This document shows, in pieces, positions 21,825 through 21,931 of a DNA stretch of 21,931 nucleotides. Position numbers and translations under genes: made by a program. The stretch is from Clostridia bacterium (GTDB taxonomy: Bacteria > Bacillota_A > Clostridia > Christensenellales > Aristaeellaceae), in assembly GCA_017525805.1 (NCBI GenBank), contig JAFXSH010000083.1, forward strand, positions 1 to 21,931, in the 5' to 3' direction. Positions within the stretch are counted from its first letter, which is position 1. Each line of letters begins with the position of its first letter. A model generated the notes under the pieces. The model was not told the DNA's origin, did not search any database, and worked only from the letters and a program-made list of their open reading frames with translations.

Positions 21825-21931
21825 ATGGCGAAAGTTCAAATTACCGATACCATCCTGCGCGACGCGCACCAGAGCCAGGCGGCCACGCGCATGCGGCTGG
21901 ATGAAATGCTGCCCGCCTGCGAAAAGCTGGA
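21825..21931 (+). CDS. oadA: OadA/PycB-type carboxyltransferase, 5' part
   Basis: The first 35 codons of a gene that continues past the window end. The N-terminus [20 protein letters not shown] with ATRMR next matches the start of oxaloacetate decarboxylase alpha, pyruvate carboxylase subunit B and transcarboxylase 5S, where the T-x-L-R-D-x-H-Q-S segment forms the metal and substrate site (D13, H15, Q16, numbering from M1). AAAGGAG at 21811-21817, 7 nt before the ATG, overlaps the stop of the preceding gene. It is the second carboxyltransferase of the operon, specific by family for oxaloacetate/pyruvate. Whether it has its own C-terminal biotin domain cannot be seen. Confidence 0.9.
   Translation, partial: MAKVQITDTILRDAHQSQAATRMRLDEMLPACEKL

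Overview
The window is chromosomal DNA from a GC-rich anaerobic Firmicute, most likely a gut-type member of the Clostridia (Christensenellales/Oscillospirales-like; the lineage is an inference). The support is strong AAGGAGG-type ribosome sites, frequent GTG/TTG starts, Gram-positive cell-wall enzymes, a Na+-pumping biotin decarboxylase operon of the anaerobe type, and parS sites of the Firmicute consensus. No tRNA, rRNA, CRISPR array, transposase or phage gene is visible.

Layout. 1-333: repeat island A, then a MarR regulator converging on an FAD oxidoreductase. 2333-3744: recF on the minus strand, with two perfect parS sites and a sigma-70-type promoter between it and a divergent AI-2E family permease. 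4912-5263: repeat island C. 5264-13012: a long minus-strand run, read from the right as murA, J-domain/TPR protein, pgsA, repeat island B, recA, metal ABC ATPase (ZnuC-like), repeat element D, HD protein, NUDIX protein, GNAT protein, metal ABC permease (ZnuB-like). 13224-16553: three exported wall-associated proteins (CE4 polysaccharide deacetylase, VanY-type D,D-carboxypeptidase, duplicated SH3-like protein). 16933-end: an energy-conserving decarboxylase operon made of a divergent acyl-CoA carboxyltransferase, an OadG-like subunit, a biotin carrier and an OadB-type Na+ pump, then a STAS protein, a degenerate anti-sigma-like protein, and the start of an OadA/PycB carboxyltransferase.

The most unusual content is not protein coding. 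Three intergenic islands (24-274, 4935-5253, 10200-10597) carry a core of about 125 bp that folds on paper as one closing stem of 10-11 bp around three consecutive hairpins (short, medium, long). Two copies share sequence, but the third keeps the fold with almost entirely different stem bases, which is what compensatory change looks like. A fourth hairpin lies to one side of the core. Paired GC-rich hairpins of a second repeat family lie on both sides of islands C and B; in island A only the right-hand side is inside the window. The second family also occurs without a core, including one copy that supplies the last codons and stop of recF. I do not recognise this composite element as a described RNA or MITE family.

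The decarboxylase operon is the second point of interest. It pairs two different carboxyltransferases with one biotin carrier and one Na+ pump, as a transcarboxylase-like arrangement would, and it encloses a partner-switch-like gene pair.
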